A DNA stretch of 5,426 nt from Planctomycetota bacterium (GCA_023433825.1 JAEYTU010000020.1:1-5426), one strand, 5' to 3'. Counted from the first letter of the stretch, positions 1 to 5,426 are shown. Numbers and translations are program-made. The notes: a model not told the origin generated them from the letters alone.

Positions 1-26
1 TCGTCCTGTCGTTTACCCAGCGCCAT
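1..26 (-). CDS. Start of a probable IS transposase (first 8 codons, runs off the window)
   Basis: The ATG at 26-24 opens MALGKRQD and remains open to the window edge. GGAGGA ends nine bases upstream of the ATG, a near-ideal Shine-Dalgarno, which makes a real start likely despite the tiny visible portion. The MALGK opening resembles N-termini of IS1182-like DDE transposases from memory. The inverted-repeat-like sequence about 65 bases upstream supports this. No catalytic residue can be seen here, so the assignment rests on context and a short N-terminus. Confidence 0.5.
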
Positions 27-35
27 CGTTCGGAA

Positions 36-41
36 TCCTCC
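36..41 (-). promoter_or_regulatory. Shine-Dalgarno of the partial transposase gene
   Basis: The plus strand reads TCCTCC, so the leftward transcript carries GGAGGA nine bases before the ATG at 26. It is the main evidence that a gene starts at the window edge. Confidence 0.6.
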
Positions 42-89
42 GCGCTGTCTCTACGTACCAGGCCTCAGCGAGGGTTGGGCGAAGTCGGG

Positions 90-107
90 TTTTTCAACGG
101 GCTGCTA
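90..107 (-). repeat. Putative IS terminal inverted repeat (one end)
   Basis: The leftward strand reads TAGCAGCCCGTTGAAAAA. It has the TAGCAG...GTTGAAAAA layout I recall from IS1182-type ends. Its partner lies beyond the window, so the inverted repeat cannot be confirmed here, and the outermost base could be 107 or 108. Confidence 0.5.
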
Positions 108-163
108 CCGGCGGACGAGTGCGGCGGACGGGCGACGCGCCAGGGAGCGCGCCGCGAGCCGTC

Positions 164-183
164 GCGGAGGACTCGTCCTCCGC
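164..183. repeat. Perfect 8-bp hairpin downstream of the operon
   Basis: GCGGAGGA and TCCTCCGC form a perfect eight-base-pair stem around a four-base loop (CTCG). No T-run follows on either strand, so it is not a canonical intrinsic terminator. It lies between the operon terminator and the IS end and could be a back-up transcription stop, a 3'-end stabilising structure, or a palindrome near which the IS inserted. The rest of 108-239 shows no supportable gene. Confidence 0.4.
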
Positions 184-239
184 ATCGGGTTGATCCGGAT
201 GGACGCGGACGGACTGCAGAGAATCCGCCGACCTGCGGG

Positions 240-268
240 AAAAAACCGCAGCCCGGCGAAGTCGCCGG
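240..268 (-). terminator. Probable intrinsic terminator of the four-gene operon
   Basis: On the leftward strand, just after the stop codon of the last TPR gene, CCGGCG-ACTT-CGCCGG forms a six-base-pair GC stem with a four-base loop (268-253). After seven bases comes a run of six Ts (245-240). The T-run is itself the loop of a second small hairpin, CTGCGG/CCGCAG (251-233). Hairpin plus T-run within 40 bases of the stop codon is the expected layout. The spacer before the T-run is longer than usual, so efficiency is uncertain. Confidence 0.55.
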
Positions 269-275
269 CCGTCGG

Positions 276-959
276 TCAGACGTCCTTCAGGTTCGCGATC
301 GCGTCGGCGTTCGTCGCGTCGATGCGCAGCGCCTGCTCGAAGCAGCGGCGCGCGTCGTCGCGACGTCCGAGTTGGAACAGGCACACGCCGCGGTTGTTCC
401 ACCCTTCGGCGTTCTCCGGCACGACCTCGAGCGAGCGACGGAAGCAGTCCTCCGCGCCGGTCACGTCGTTCTGACCGAAACGCACCATGCCGAGGTTGAA
501 CAGCGCGTCGGGCTGACGCGGATTGATCTCGAGGATCCGCTGGAACGCGCCGACGGCGCCGCGGTCGTCGCCGTTCATGTAGCGAACGCTGCCGAGTTGG
601 TTCAGGTACTCGAGCTGGTTCGGCGCGAACGTCGTCGACGCCTCGAGGTGCGTCAGCGCCTCGGCGTAGCGGTTCTGCGACAGGTACGCCTCGGCCGCGG
701 TGCGGTGCACGGCGGCGAGCCGGACGCCGAGGTCGGCGAGGTTCGACAGAACGGCGGCCTCGACCGCCGGGTCGACGTTCGCCGACGGATTCGTCGCGGA
801 GGCGTTCGCCGTGCCGGCATTCGACGCAGGCAGGTCGTGGATTCGGGTCGGGATCGCGGCGAACCCACTCTGGTTCGTCGCCTGTGTCGTCGTGGGGTTC
901 TTCGTCGTCAACGTCTGCATCGTGGCCATCTCCTCTGCCTGGGTCGCCGTGGTCCTCAT
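276..959 (-). CDS. TPR repeat protein with four tandem repeats (operon gene D)
   Basis: A 227-residue protein made almost entirely of tetratricopeptide repeats. Four contiguous 34-residue units run from about residue 81 to 216, with the usual pattern of G/A at position 8, A at 20 and a Pro near the end (for example EINPRQPDALFNLGMVRFGQ). A short capping helix ends the protein. Residues 12-60 are rich in Thr, Asn, Ala and Gln and probably disordered; there is no signal peptide or membrane segment, so it should be cytoplasmic. TPRs bind proteins, so a scaffold or partner of the glycosyltransferase encoded just upstream is a reasonable inference. The chosen ATG overlaps the stop of that gene as ATGA, as at the A-B junction of the same operon. 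An alternative ATG at 920 has AGAGGAG nine bases upstream and would give 214 residues; only disordered sequence differs. A longer start at 1010 lies inside the upstream gene and is unlikely. Confidence 0.88.
   Translation of the reverse strand: MRTTATQAEEMATMQTLTTKNPTTTQATNQSGFAAIPTRIHDLPASNAGTANASATNPSANVDPAVEAAVLSNLADLGVRLAAVHRTAAEAYLSQNRYAEALTHLEASTTFAPNQLEYLNQLGSVRYMNGDDRGAVGAFQRILEINPRQPDALFNLGMVRFGQNDVTGAEDCFRRSLEVVPENAEGWNNRGVCLFQLGRRDDARRCFEQALRIDATNADAIANLKDV
930..936 (-). promoter_or_regulatory. Shine-Dalgarno-like AGAGGAG near the start of gene D
   Basis: The leftward strand reads AGAGGAG, directly abutting an ATG at 929 and lying nine bases before a second in-frame ATG at 920. 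The spacing suits the ATG at 920. It competes with the ATGA-coupled start at 959, and both starts could be used. Confidence 0.4.
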
Positions 960-3466
960 CGGACGCCGGCGAGGGTTGCTTCGATTCGGTTCGCTTCGTG
1001 GTCGAGACACTGCTCGCGCAGCAGCCGTGCGGCTCGATCACCCATCGCTCGCGCGCGTTCCGACATGCCGAGTCGCAGCAGGATCAATGCGGCCTGCTGA
1101 CAGGCACCGGCGGAGTCGGGATTGCGCGTGAGGAATGTCGTCAGGACGGTCAATGCCCGTCCGAAGTCGCCGTCCTCGCAATGAAGGCGCGACAGCGTCA
1201 ATGCCGCGACGTCGTAATCGGGACAGATCGTCGTGGCCTGGTCGAGCAGGCGGCGCGCCTTCGCGCGATCGCCCTTCTGCGCGAAGGCCTGCGCGATCCC
1301 GGTCAGCGAGACGTAGCTCGTGACACCTTCCTGGATCGGGACGACGAGCGTCTGACCGCGGTACGCGAGGCAGCGCTCGTAGTGCGCGATCGCCTCGTCG
1401 TCGCGACGTGCGTGGACGGCGAGACTGGCGGCGATGTAGTGCAGGTTCGGCGTCGGGATCATTCGCCGCAGTGCGCGCTCGACGATCGCCGATGCGAGCT
1501 CCGCGCGATCACGACGCGCATGTTCGAGCGCACACAGCGCGGCGACCTCGGCGGCATACGGGATCTCGCGCGGCGCGGCGGGCGGCATCGCCTCGATCCG
1601 ATCGAGACAGGCCTGCAACGTCGCCAATGCGTCGTCGCCGCGACCCGGAATGCGCCGCAGGAAGTCGCCGTACTTGTAGAGCGAGTAGACGTCGTCGGGA
1701 TGCTCTTCGAGCTGCATCCGGAAGAGGCGCTCGTTGCGCTCGTTCTTCCGCTTGTCGGTCATGACCGCGTCTTGGTACCCGTAGTGCAGGACCTCGAGTT
1801 CGGTCATCGACAGGATCAATCCGTCCTTCGCGCCGACGGCCAGCAGCCCCGGCGTGATCTGCTCGTGGATCCGGTTGACGAAGCGCGCACCGTCGAGCTT
1901 GCGGAACAGCCGCACCATGACGACGCCGAGCGTCTTGCCGCCGTCGTAGACGTTCTTGAACGCGAGGTGGTAACCGGCGACGCCGGCGTCCTCGACGATC
2001 TCGCGCATTCGTCCGGCTGCGCCTTCCTGCAGCTGTTCGTCGGCGTCGAGCACGAGGATCCAGTCGCCGGTCGCGGCGTCGATGCCGACGTTGCGCGGGT
2101 GCGAGAAGTCGTCGCACCACGGCTCGTGCAGGACCTTCGCACCGAACCGCTCGGCGATCGCGACGGTCGCGTCGGTCGAACCGGTGTCGACGAGCACGAT
2201 CTCGTCGACGCACGGCGCTGCGCGACGCAGGCACTCCGCGAGGAAGCGCTCCTCGTTCTTCGCGATCATGCAGAGGCTGATCCGCGGGTTCCGACCGCGC
2301 CACGGAACGTCACGGTTCGCGTGCTGGCGTGCGCGCGGGTCGTCCTCGGAGCGGTGGCGCCCGAGTTCCGAGTGAATCTGCTCCCAACGCCGGACGAGCA
2401 GCTCGGTCTCGGCGCCGAGGCGGTCGGCGCCGCCACTGCGTGCCGGCGGCGTCGTGAACGCCCCGGCGACCTGCGTGACCGACAGCGACAGCGCGTCGAG
2501 GCGCATGCCGAAGTCCTCGTAGGCGACCGCATCGCAGGCGAATGCCGACGCCACCGGTCCGACCTGCATCAGATCGACGCGGGACAGCATCGTTCCGCTG
2601 ACGTCGCCGGCCGGCGCCGTGCGCGGGCTCGCCGGACCGAGCACGGTCTGCGCCAACAACTGCGCGAACACCTCGGCCGACGGCACTGCGCCGGCGCGGA
2701 GCATCCACAGAACTTCGCCGCAGGACGCTGCCGTCATCGCGCGGAACGACGATCGCTCGTCGTCGCCGTCCCCGATCCGCACTTCCCAGTCGGCCGGCAG
2801 GAACGCACGCACCGCCCCGGCGGTGCGCTCCTGCTGGCCGGCCGGGCCAGCGCCGACGAGCACGGTGCCCGCGCGGACGGTCGTCCTGCGGCAACGAATC
2901 CAGTGACGCGCCGGCGGCGGTTCCGGGAGGAACGACACCGGCACGAATCCTTCGGCGAACAGACTCTTCGCCAGCGTCGGCGACACTTCGCCCACCATCG
3001 ACGGAACGCGCACGACGTCCTCGATCAGCAGCCCGGCACCGACGATCGCCTTCAGCAGCCGACGCAGCGCGACTGGGCGCTCGGGATCACGCACCGAGCC
3101 GTAGGGCTCGAGTCCGTTCGTGCGGCCTTCGACGACCGTGCGCAGTTCGCGCATCGACTGCTGGTTCTCGGCGTCGACGACGAGTTGCCCGTCCTCCGAC
3201 AGCGCGGCGGCTGCGGCGCGCATCAGGCCTTCGACGTTCCCGAGCGACTCGGCGAGCGCGTCGATCAGGATCGCGGCGTGCGGTCCGCGCGGGATCCGGA
3301 CGAACGGTCCATCGCGTTCGCCGTCCTGCGGCAGGCGGAGGATCGGACCCTGCGCGCCGAGCAACGACTCGGGCGACGTGGCCGAACCGGCGAAGCCGAT
3401 CGGGAGCCTTCGATCCGTGATTGCCTGCAACGCGTCCTCTGCCTCGCCGCTGGTCGCGGCGTTCAC
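956..3466 (-). CDS. Family 2 glycosyltransferase with C-terminal TPRs and two degenerate N-terminal modules (operon gene C)
   Basis: An 836-residue multidomain protein and the likely catalytic core of the operon. Residues about 395-565 are a canonical GT2 (GT-A fold) domain of the WaaE/SunS-like type: ISLCMIAKNEERFLAECL, the nucleotide-sugar motif VDTGSTD (426-432), the metal-binding DxD as LDADE (473-477), RIHEQI (532-537) and HYGY (561-564). TPR-like helical repeats follow from about 590 to 820. Such GT2-TPR proteins transfer sugars to proteins or surface glycans; donor and acceptor cannot be read here. Residues about 60-160 resemble the second half of a class I methyltransferase (ILIDALAES, LSEDGQLVV at 89-97, LLKAIVGAGLLIEDVVRVPS) without a glycine-rich SAM motif. 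Residues about 200-335 look like a second, decayed GT-A domain. No signal peptide or membrane segment is seen. The start is GTG, 32 bases after gene B, without a good SD; a TTG at 3430 with GAGG five bases upstream is an alternative. The stop overlaps gene D. Confidence 0.9.
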   Translation of the reverse strand: MNAATSGEAEDALQAITDRRLPIGFAGSATSPESLLGAQGPILRLPQDGERDGPFVRIPRGPHAAILIDALAESLGNVEGLMRAAAAALSEDGQLVVDAENQQSMRELRTVVEGRTNGLEPYGSVRDPERPVALRRLLKAIVGAGLLIEDVVRVPSMVGEVSPTLAKSLFAEGFVPVSFLPEPPPARHWIRCRRTTVRAGTVLVGAGPAGQQERTAGAVRAFLPADWEVRIGDGDDERSSFRAMTAASCGEVLWMLRAGAVPSAEVFAQLLAQTVLGPASPRTAPAGDVSGTMLSRVDLMQVGPVASAFACDAVAYEDFGMRLDALSLSVTQVAGAFTTPPARSGGADRLGAETELLVRRWEQIHSELGRHRSEDDPRARQHANRDVPWRGRNPRISLCMIAKNEERFLAECLRRAAPCVDEIVLVDTGSTDATVAIAERFGAKVLHEPWCDDFSHPRNVGIDAATGDWILVLDADEQLQEGAAGRMREIVEDAGVAGYHLAFKNVYDGGKTLGVVMVRLFRKLDGARFVNRIHEQITPGLLAVGAKDGLILSMTELEVLHYGYQDAVMTDKRKNERNERLFRMQLEEHPDDVYSLYKYGDFLRRIPGRGDDALATLQACLDRIEAMPPAAPREIPYAAEVAALCALEHARRDRAELASAIVERALRRMIPTPNLHYIAASLAVHARRDDEAIAHYERCLAYRGQTLVVPIQEGVTSYVSLTGIAQAFAQKGDRAKARRLLDQATTICPDYDVAALTLSRLHCEDGDFGRALTVLTTFLTRNPDSAGACQQAALILLRLGMSERARAMGDRAARLLREQCLDHEANRIEATLAGVR

Positions 3467-3498
3467 CGGCCGGCTATCGGCAGTCCCGATCCGGAACT

Positions 3499-4293
3499 TC
3501 AGCCGATCGGCGCAGTCGCAAGGGCGAGTTCGAGCAGCGCGCGCTCGATCCGGACGACGCGCTGCGGCGGCGGACCGGCGACGAGCCGCGTCAGCAGCTC
3601 ACGGTCGCCGGGCTGCGGCGTCCACGCCGGATAGCCGTCGACCATCAGCGCGGCGTTCATCGCGACGACCGCCATCGGCAGGTTGAAGTCGGGGAACGGC
3701 GCGATCCGCGCGATCCGCCACAGGATCCGCAGTGCGCGCCGCACTGGATGCAGGCGGTCGAACAGCACCGGCTGATCGCGGTAGCGATGGCCGATGTCGA
3801 ACGTGTCGAGCAGCCCTCGGACGTCGGACGGCCCCGGATACGGGACGTAGAGGATCGCGTCCCACGGGACGTCGCGTCGGATCTCGTTGTTGCGAAACCG
3901 CGGGATCTCGCGCGTCAGCGTCCGGAAGCACTCGACGAGCCACCATCCGTCGGGTGGACGCGCCGACCGCGCGCGACCGCGCATCTCGACGACGAGCCGG
4001 CTCGCGCCGACGACGAGTGCGTGCTCCTGCTGACCGCGCAGCAGCCGGCTCGGGCGGCCGGACAGCAGCAGCGCGACGTCGTCGGCGTTGACCGGCACGC
4101 CGCGCAGCCCGAGCAGACCGGTGATCCACCGCGTCGGGTCGAGGCCGTCGCCACCGTTCAGCCGATCGGGAAGGTCCTCGGGCGGATGCGACTCGAGCGT
4201 CGGCAGCCGCGCGGCGAGCCGGCCGGCCAGCGCGACGTCGAGGCGCTCCAGCATGCTGCCGAGATCACCGTCGTCCGGCGTCGCGTCGTTCAT
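3499..4293 (-). CDS. Fic-like protein with a degenerate active-site loop, probable pseudoenzyme (operon gene B)
   Basis: A 264-residue protein that appears to follow the order of Fic-domain proteins. Residues 53-105 recall the region around the N-terminal (S/T)xxxEG helix and the 'VxxLLxGR' segment. FRNNEIRR (133-140) matches the 'yRtgeVrI' strand, and ILYVPYPGPSDVRGLL (147-162) matches the target-binding flap with its 'yvPPpp.ev..LM' pattern. RIAPFPDFNLPMAVVAMNAA (196-215) plus GYPAW (220-224) line up with 'RIHPFxDGNGRxxRLLmnllL...GYPp'. Active Fic enzymes transfer AMP or other phosphate-containing groups to hydroxyl side chains using the loop His. Here that His is Ala198, both loop glycines are Phe203 and Leu205, and the phosphate-binding Arg positions are Pro206 and Val209. 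Only Pro199, Phe200, Asp202 and Asn204 persist. The domain assignment is by eye and the pseudoenzyme call is inference. The start ATG overlaps the stop of gene A as ATGA, so translation is probably coupled. Confidence 0.75.
   Translation of the reverse strand: MNDATPDDGDLGSMLERLDVALAGRLAARLPTLESHPPEDLPDRLNGGDGLDPTRWITGLLGLRGVPVNADDVALLLSGRPSRLLRGQQEHALVVGASRLVVEMRGRARSARPPDGWWLVECFRTLTREIPRFRNNEIRRDVPWDAILYVPYPGPSDVRGLLDTFDIGHRYRDQPVLFDRLHPVRRALRILWRIARIAPFPDFNLPMAVVAMNAALMVDGYPAWTPQPGDRELLTRLVAGPPPQRVVRIERALLELALATAPIG
3667..3702 (-). other. Degenerate Fic active-site loop within gene B
   Basis: Codons 198-209 read A-P-F-P-D-F-N-L-P-M-A-V where catalytically active Fic domains have H-P-F-x-D-G-N-G-R-x-x-R. 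The flanking hydrophobic helix and the GYPAW that follows keep the family spacing. The alignment is therefore plausible, although four or more functional positions differ. Confidence 0.5.
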
Positions 4294-5030
4294 CCGTGCG
4301 TCGTCGCCGGTTCACCGACGTCCGTGTGCCGCCGTGCGAGCCGCAGCCACTCGAGGATCTGGGGGTTTCCCGGGTCGAGCGCGGCGGCGCGTTGGAGTTC
4401 GCCGCGGGCCTCGGCCCAACGGTTCTGCACGCCGTAGCTCATCCCGAGTCCGAACAGCGCCTCCTTGTTCGACGGTTCGAGCGCGAGCAGCGTCTGGAAC
4501 GCGTGACGCGCGAGTTCCGACTCGCCGGCCTGCAGCGAGATCGTCGCCAGTTGAAAGCAGAGTTCGGCGCGAACGCGATCGTCGACGGCGGCGCGGCGCG
4601 CGAGATCGGGGCCGATCGCGGCGAGCGGCATTCGCGCCTCGGCCACCGCGCAGCGTTGTGCGACGACCAGCAGCGCGCCGTCGACGGCGACGGCCGACCC
4701 GGGCAGGAAGCCCCCGACGAGGTCGAGCAGGCTCCGCAGGCCGGCTTCGTTCGGACCCTCGCGACCGGCGCCGTCGAGCACGGCGACGAAGCGGCCGCCG
4801 TCGCGCAGGACGCGGCGCACTTCCCGCAACGTCGCGACGACATCGCCGTCGCCGTCGAACGCGCGCACGCCGACCACCGTGTCGACGCCGCCGTCCGGGA
4901 ACGCCTGGAACCCGTCGCCGTGCGCCGGAAGCGACGCCGCGCCGGGCAGCGCCGGCCCGACGCCGAACTGCACCGCGCGCCCTCTGACGAGTGCCGCGCA
5001 AGCGGCACGAACCGGATCCGTCACCTGCAT
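4290..5030 (-). CDS. Compact methyltransferase-like domain fused to TPRs (first operon gene, A)
   Basis: A 246-residue protein with two parts. Residues about 15-130 recall a class I (methyltransferase type 11) SAM-dependent methyltransferase: AVQFGVGP (19-26) at the place of the SAM glycine motif, FPDGGVDTVV (44-53) like the 'fpd.sFDvV' strand, LREVRRVLRDGGRFVAV (68-84) like the 'RvLkpGG.lvv' segment, and a last strand near ALLVVAQR. Only about 20 residues separate the glycine motif from FPDGGVD, where intact enzymes have roughly twice that, and the usual ribose-binding acidic residue is not evident, so activity is doubtful. Residues about 152-235 are two clear TPRs plus a partial third (ALFGLGMSYGVQNRWAEARG). 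The protein looks cytoplasmic. The ATG at 5030 has GGGAGG seven bases upstream; a TTG at 5045 would place the SD inside the gene and is rejected. It leads the operon and overlaps gene B by ATGA. Confidence 0.85.
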   Translation of the reverse strand: MQVTDPVRAACAALVRGRAVQFGVGPALPGAASLPAHGDGFQAFPDGGVDTVVGVRAFDGDGDVVATLREVRRVLRDGGRFVAVLDGAGREGPNEAGLRSLLDLVGGFLPGSAVAVDGALLVVAQRCAVAEARMPLAAIGPDLARRAAVDDRVRAELCFQLATISLQAGESELARHAFQTLLALEPSNKEALFGLGMSYGVQNRWAEARGELQRAAALDPGNPQILEWLRLARRHTDVGEPATTHG

Positions 5031-5037
5031 CGCACCG

Positions 5038-5043
5038 CCTCCC
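5038..5043 (-). promoter_or_regulatory. Shine-Dalgarno of operon gene A
   Basis: The leftward strand reads GGGAGG seven bases before the ATG at 5030. It sets the start of gene A and is one of the two best ribosome binding sites in the window. Confidence 0.7.
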
Positions 5044-5207
5044 AAGCACTGTCCCAGCGCGGCCCGCGATGGGTCGCATGGGTATCGGGACGATCGACCT
5101 TGCTGCTTGAGGGCCGTGCGGGTCGGTGTGCTCCTTCTGCGCGTCGCGAACGAACGGTCGGCGAGACCCTGTCACCCACCGCGGAGACGCGCGACACTCT
5201 CCCGCCG
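5044..5207. promoter_or_regulatory. Divergent intergenic region, probable promoters for both directions
   Basis: About 160 bases separate the leftward operon from the rightward exported-protein gene, so promoters for both should lie here. No convincing -35/-10 pair stands out on either strand in this GC-rich stretch. Two weak structures are visible: a near-tandem repeat CGATGGGT/CGCATGGGT at 5067-5083 and an imperfect palindrome GGTATCG-GGA-CGATcgACC at 5081-5099. Either could be an operator or chance. Confidence 0.35.
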
Positions 5208-5426
5208 ATGTCTTCGAACAACCAACCGCGAGTCCGCTGCCTGCGCGTCCTCGCCCTCACGTTCGTCTGCGCCGCCGCGACGTCGCTACCGGCGCAGCGA
5301 GCTGGAGGCGCCAAGCAGGATCCGAAGGCCGACGATCCGAGCCTCGCCGACTTCGTCCGGTTCGAGAGCTGGTTGAAGACCTACCGCGAAGGTGCGTTCC
5401 GGTTCGTCAAGGGCGGTGTCGAGGAC
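5208..5426 (+). CDS. N-terminus of a secreted protein of unknown function (partial, runs off the window)
   Basis: The first 73 codons of an ORF open to the window edge. Residues 1-30 form a Sec-type signal peptide: a positive n-region (MSSNNQPRVRCLR), a hydrophobic core (VLALTFVCAAATSL) and a likely signal peptidase I site around LPA-Q (29/30). The Cys at 21 is not in a good lipobox. The mature start is charged and then reads DPSLADFVRFESWLKTYREG, amphipathic and helical-looking, with no family I can name. The ATG is the first residue that gives a complete signal peptide. No SD lies within 15 bases, so leaderless or weak-SD initiation is possible. It is transcribed divergently from the operon and need not share its function. 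Confidence 0.75.
   Translation, partial: MSSNNQPRVRCLRVLALTFVCAAATSLPAQRAGGAKQDPKADDPSLADFVRFESWLKTYREGAFRFVKGGVED

Larger units (their letters stand above)
1..107 (-). mobile_element. End of an insertion sequence (partial, probably IS1182-type)
   Basis: Read leftward from 107, the sequence begins TAGCAGCCCGTTGAAAAACC. From memory this resembles the terminal inverted repeats of a widespread transposase group related to IS1182 (TAGCAGGCTGTTGAAAAA type); no search was run. Downstream of it in the same orientation come a leader of about 65 bases, a strong SD and the start of an ORF reading MALGKRQD, similar to the opening of transposases of that group as I recall them. Terminal repeat, short leader and transposase start lie in the expected order. 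The other end, the rest of the transposase and any target duplication are outside the window, so the outer boundary is uncertain by a few bases. The element lies just beyond the terminator of the neighbouring operon and interrupts no visible gene. Confidence 0.55.

Noticed and set aside
960..1010. Extension of gene D to an ATG at 1010
   Set aside because: It would overlap gene C by 55 bases and add an Arg/Pro-rich tail typical of out-of-frame sequence. The ATGA start at 959 or the SD-linked start at 920 explains the gene better.
75..1100. A 341-residue plus-strand frame and a 315-residue minus frame (94-1041) over the TPR gene
   Set aside because: Both are Arg-rich alternative frames overlapping the clear four-repeat TPR protein. 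The plus frame also runs through the terminator region and the IS end.
884..3634. A 916-residue plus-strand reading frame, longer than any other in the window
   Set aside because: It is antisense to gene C. Its translation is Arg/Val/Asp-rich low-complexity sequence with no recognisable domain, while the minus strand encodes intact GT2 motifs and TPRs. Long antisense frames are typical of very GC-rich genes.
3421..4437. A 338-residue plus-strand reading frame
   Set aside because: It is antisense to the Fic-like gene and part of gene A, with Arg/Pro-rich composition, no domain and no SD. It is treated as a shadow of the minus-strand genes.
5031..5045. Extension of gene A to a TTG at 5045
   Set aside because: The extra five codons are the Shine-Dalgarno itself (GGGAGG). 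The ATG at 5030 has ideal spacing.
4312..5175. A 287-residue minus-strand frame that starts upstream of gene A
   Set aside because: It is Arg/Ala-rich and out of frame with the TPR and methyltransferase-like sequence of gene A, and it covers the divergent intergenic region. It has no domain and no SD.
1..5426. CRISPR arrays, tRNA or rRNA genes
   Set aside because: No regularly spaced direct repeats, no cloverleaf-like segments and no rRNA-like conserved stretches were seen on either strand.

Overview
This is a GC-rich bacterial window. Almost all of it is one leftward (minus-strand) four-gene operon. It sits between the end of an insertion sequence on the left and a divergent gene for an exported protein on the right. 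Very high G/C at third codon positions, TPR-linked family 2 glycosyltransferases and a signal peptide ending in an LPAQ-type motif would fit a planctomycete or another large-genome GC-rich lineage. That placement is an inference, because no marker gene is present.

Layout from right to left, in the direction of operon transcription. Bases 5031-5207 are the divergent intergenic region. Gene A (4290-5030) encodes a compact methyltransferase-like domain followed by TPRs and starts behind a clear GGGAGG ribosome binding site. Gene B (3499-4293) overlaps A by ATGA and encodes what looks like a Fic-fold protein whose catalytic HPFxDGNGRxxR loop has decayed to APFPDFNLPMAV. Gene C (956-3466) is an 836-residue protein. 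Its central family 2 glycosyltransferase domain is canonical and is followed by TPRs. Two degenerate modules precede it: the back half of a methyltransferase fold and a second GT-A-like domain. Gene D (276-959) again meets its upstream neighbour by ATGA and encodes a four-repeat TPR protein with a Thr/Asn/Ala-rich N-terminus. A GC-rich hairpin followed by six Ts (240-268) closes the operon, and a second perfect hairpin lies at 164-183.

Left edge: bases 1-107 look like the transposase-proximal end of an IS element. A terminal sequence of the TAGCAG...GTTGAAAAA type lies at 90-107, a strong SD at 36-41, and the first eight codons of a transposase-like ORF (MALGKRQD) run off the window. Right edge: a plus-strand gene begins at 5208 and encodes the N-terminus of a secreted protein of unknown function.

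How the genes may work together: the only domain with an intact catalytic signature is the GT2 domain of gene C. The rest are TPR scaffolds and enzyme folds that appear to have lost active-site residues. The cluster therefore reads as a protein or surface-glycan glycosylation unit built around one active transferase and several pseudoenzyme or scaffold partners. The acceptor is not visible. The weak catalytic motifs are read by eye and need profile or structure comparison.
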